Shown here: in pieces, positions 20,970 to 22,255 of the stretch
Layout: the number at the start of each line of letters is the position of its first letter
How positions within the stretch are numbered: the stretch's first letter is position 1
Assembly: GCA_020724105.1 (NCBI GenBank)
Contig: DYHP01000012.1
Span: forward strand, 1 to 22,255
Reading direction: 5' to 3'
DNA: 22,255 nt
DNA from: Candidatus Methylomirabilis sp.
GTDB lineage: Bacteria > Patescibacteriota > Patescibacteriia > DYHP01
Position numbers and translations under genes: made by a program
The notes under the pieces: model-generated
The model's database searches: none
Seen by the model: the letters and a program-made list of their open reading frames with translations, nothing else
Told to the model about the DNA's origin: nothing

Positions 20970-22193
20970 TTATTCTTTCTTTTCGCCTTCATCTGGTTCC
21001 GCGCGGGTCGCCCCGATTTCATCGGTGCTCCCGCGAGATTCCTCGCTATCGCTCGGAATGACATCCGAAGTTTCAGTTTTCTGTTCTCCGCTTTCGCCGC
21101 CCTTGTCCTCCGACGCTTCAGCGGAGGGGGATTCCAGCGCCTTCAGCGACAGGCCCAATCTGTGATACTCGGGTTCAATGGAAACAATCTTAAAATCTAT
21201 CTCATCGCCGACTTTAGCTATTTTGGCGGGTTCGACATTCGCCGAAGAAAGTTCGGAAACGTGCGCTAGCCCAAAAATTTCCGGCGTGAGTCCCACGATA
21301 AAACCGAAAGGATTGATTTTGGCGACCCTGCCTTTGACCGTGTCGCCGACTTTGAATTTTTCGCCGATTGTTTTCCACGGGTCGTCGACAAGCGCCTTAA
21401 TCGACAAGAAAATTTTCGAACCGCTTATTTCCATAATTTTCGCTTTTATCGTTTCGCCAACTTTTAAGATGTCGGATGGATGGTCCAATCTTTGCCAGGC
21501 GATTTCCGAAATGTGCACCAGTCCTTCAAGATTATCAAACCTCACAAACGCGCCGAAATCAGCCAAGGCGGTAATCCGCGCTTCCACCGTGTCGCCGACT
21601 TTGTATTTTGAGATTTCCGACCTGACCTCTTCCTCCCAAACCGCTTTTTCCGAAAAAATCAATTTGTTTTCCTGCGGAGAGACGGTGATGATTTTAACTT
21701 TGATTTTTTTGCCGACGAGCGCCTTCAACTTTTCAAAAATTTTATTTTTGTCGCCGCCCGATACTCTCGGATAATTTCCCGGCTTTAATTGCGAAACAGG
21801 CATAAACCCGTCAACATTATCAAGCCGGATAATCAATCCGCCCTTGTTGGCGTCGGATATTTCGACTTCGAGGATTTCGCCTTTTTCCTGAAGCGATTTG
21901 AATTTATCCCAGGCGCCGACCGAAGCCGAGCCGGCAAAGGCGAGTTCCACCTCGCCGTTTTCGTTGTCCAGTTCCAAAACGCGGACGTCCAGTTCGTCGC
22001 CGATTTTCAGCTTTCCCAGAAATCTCGGATCGCGCGAAAGTTCAAAACCGCGCGCCACGCCGGTCCTGAATTTCGGCAATTCAAAACGGATTTCTTTTTT
22101 GGAAATCTCAATGATTTGCGCCCTGATGATTTCGCCGACTGACGGAATCGCGTCTTCGGAAGTTTTTAGAAGGTTTTCAAAATTGTCTGACAT
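20970..22193 (-). CDS. rpsA: 30S ribosomal protein S1 / multi-S1-domain RNA-binding protein
   Basis: RNA-binding ribosomal protein helping mRNA recruitment. In 407 residues, four S1 domains: about 18-88 (degenerate: GEIIRAQIIEISKKEIRFEL), 95-190 (GEILEVEISDANKGGLIIRL...GFMPVSQL), 200-275 (VEARITALADFGAFVRFDNLEGLVHISEI) and 283-355 (VKGRVAKINPFGFIVGL...GLAHVSEL). The last about 50 residues form an acidic Ser/Glu-rich tail partly encoded by repeats. Four domains instead of six is common in small genomes. The ATG at 22191-22193 (MSDNFENLLK) is chosen over a longer frame to 22250 because the extension overlaps the likely promoter. A stable terminator follows the stop. Confidence 0.93.
   Translation of the reverse strand: MSDNFENLLKTSEDAIPSVGEIIRAQIIEISKKEIRFELPKFRTGVARGFELSRDPRFLGKLKIGDELDVRVLELDNENGEVELAFAGSASVGAWDKFKSLQEKGEILEVEISDANKGGLIIRLDNVDGFMPVSQLKPGNYPRVSGGDKNKIFEKLKALVGKKIKVKIITVSPQENKLIFSEKAVWEEEVRSEISKYKVGDTVEARITALADFGAFVRFDNLEGLVHISEIAWQRLDHPSDILKVGETIKAKIMEISGSKIFLSIKALVDDPWKTIGEKFKVGDTVKGRVAKINPFGFIVGLTPEIFGLAHVSELSSANVEPAKIAKVGDEIDFKIVSIEPEYHRLGLSLKALESPSAEASEDKGGESGEQKTETSDVIPSDSEESRGSTDEIGATRAEPDEGEKKE
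21013..21127. repeat. Intergenic-type repeats within the 3' end of rpsA
   Basis: Contains the hairpin CCGAT-TTC-ATCGG (21013-21025), a minus-strand GTCATTCCGAGCGATAGCGA element (21035-21062), and CCTCCG/CGGAGG (21107-21112 with 21122-21127). All lie in the coding frame of the acidic tail, outside the S1 domains. Confidence 0.6.
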
Positions 22194-22199
22194 ATATAT

Positions 22200-22228
22200 G
22201 TTATGCAAATCTACAAATCTTATGCCAA
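22200..22228 (-). promoter_or_regulatory. Possible rpsA promoter
   Basis: Minus strand TTGGCA (22228-22223), 17-base spacer, CATAAC (22205-22200) preceded by TTTG, then six bases and the ATG at 22193. The -10 box is a poor match, so this is tentative; if right, the mRNA has essentially no leader. Confidence 0.45.
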
Positions 22229-22255
22229 TTTTCAAATTGCGAATTTGCAATTTGC

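Overview
The window looks like chromosome of a small-genome bacterium, most likely Candidate Phyla Radiation / Patescibacteria (Parcubacteria-like). This is an inference from gene content and style: a VirB2/TrbC-type pilin-like gene with a long Cys-rich tail, a lone family-5 binding protein next to secG, short housekeeping clusters, AT-rich low-complexity spacers and many palindromic repeats. No rRNA gene or unambiguous phylogenetic marker is present, so I do not name a lineage. Most genes are ordinary housekeeping genes; the unusual material is in the tRNA genes, the spacers and the repeat-laden tsaD.

Layout. 1-769 (minus): 5' part of RNase J, with an apparent one-base frameshift at the window edge. 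908-1079 (minus): a complete tRNA-Leu(CAG) lying inside the anticodon loop of a second Leu-type tRNA. 1082-3258 (minus): family-5 solute-binding protein and secG. 3362-5308 (minus): pilin-like membrane protein with a Cys-rich tail. 5426-5673: two minus-strand terminators bracketing about 200 bp without a gene. 5681-6961 (minus): M16 zinc peptidase. 7173-12817 (plus): uvrA, tRNA-Glu(TTC), rplS, tsaD, tsaE. 13018-16210 (minus): unknown small protein, pilB/gspE-type ATPase, polytopic membrane protein. 16305-18488 (minus): ftsH and a frameshifted winged-helix gene. 18582-20833 (minus): an AT-rich restriction-modification pair. 20970-22193 (minus): ribosomal protein S1 (rpsA).

Functional links. 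tsaD and tsaE contribute to t6A37 tRNA modification; rplS and rpsA to translation; RNase J to RNA decay and processing; FtsH to membrane protein quality control; SecG to export; the PilB-type ATPase, the membrane protein and perhaps the pilin-like protein to the cell surface. The R-M pair is probably a later acquisition, judged by its base composition.

Main observations. (1) A tRNA nested in a tRNA, joined by a 12-bp perfect stem continuous with the inner acceptor stem. (2) A family of imperfect palindromes of about 90 bp, three copies, each ending 3-5 bp before the start codon of a different gene, with a conserved right end resembling a -35/17/-10 promoter. (3) One copy sits between the real tsaD start and a diverged relic of another tsaD start. 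(4) tsaD, tsaE and rpsA carry intergenic-type palindromes inside the reading frame, resembling the palindromic elements known in Rickettsia genes. (5) uvrA and ftsH have good promoters whose -10 boxes lie only 8-9 bases before the ATG, suggesting leaderless or nearly leaderless mRNAs. Two one-base frameshifts, both in short G/C runs, mean assembly errors should be excluded.
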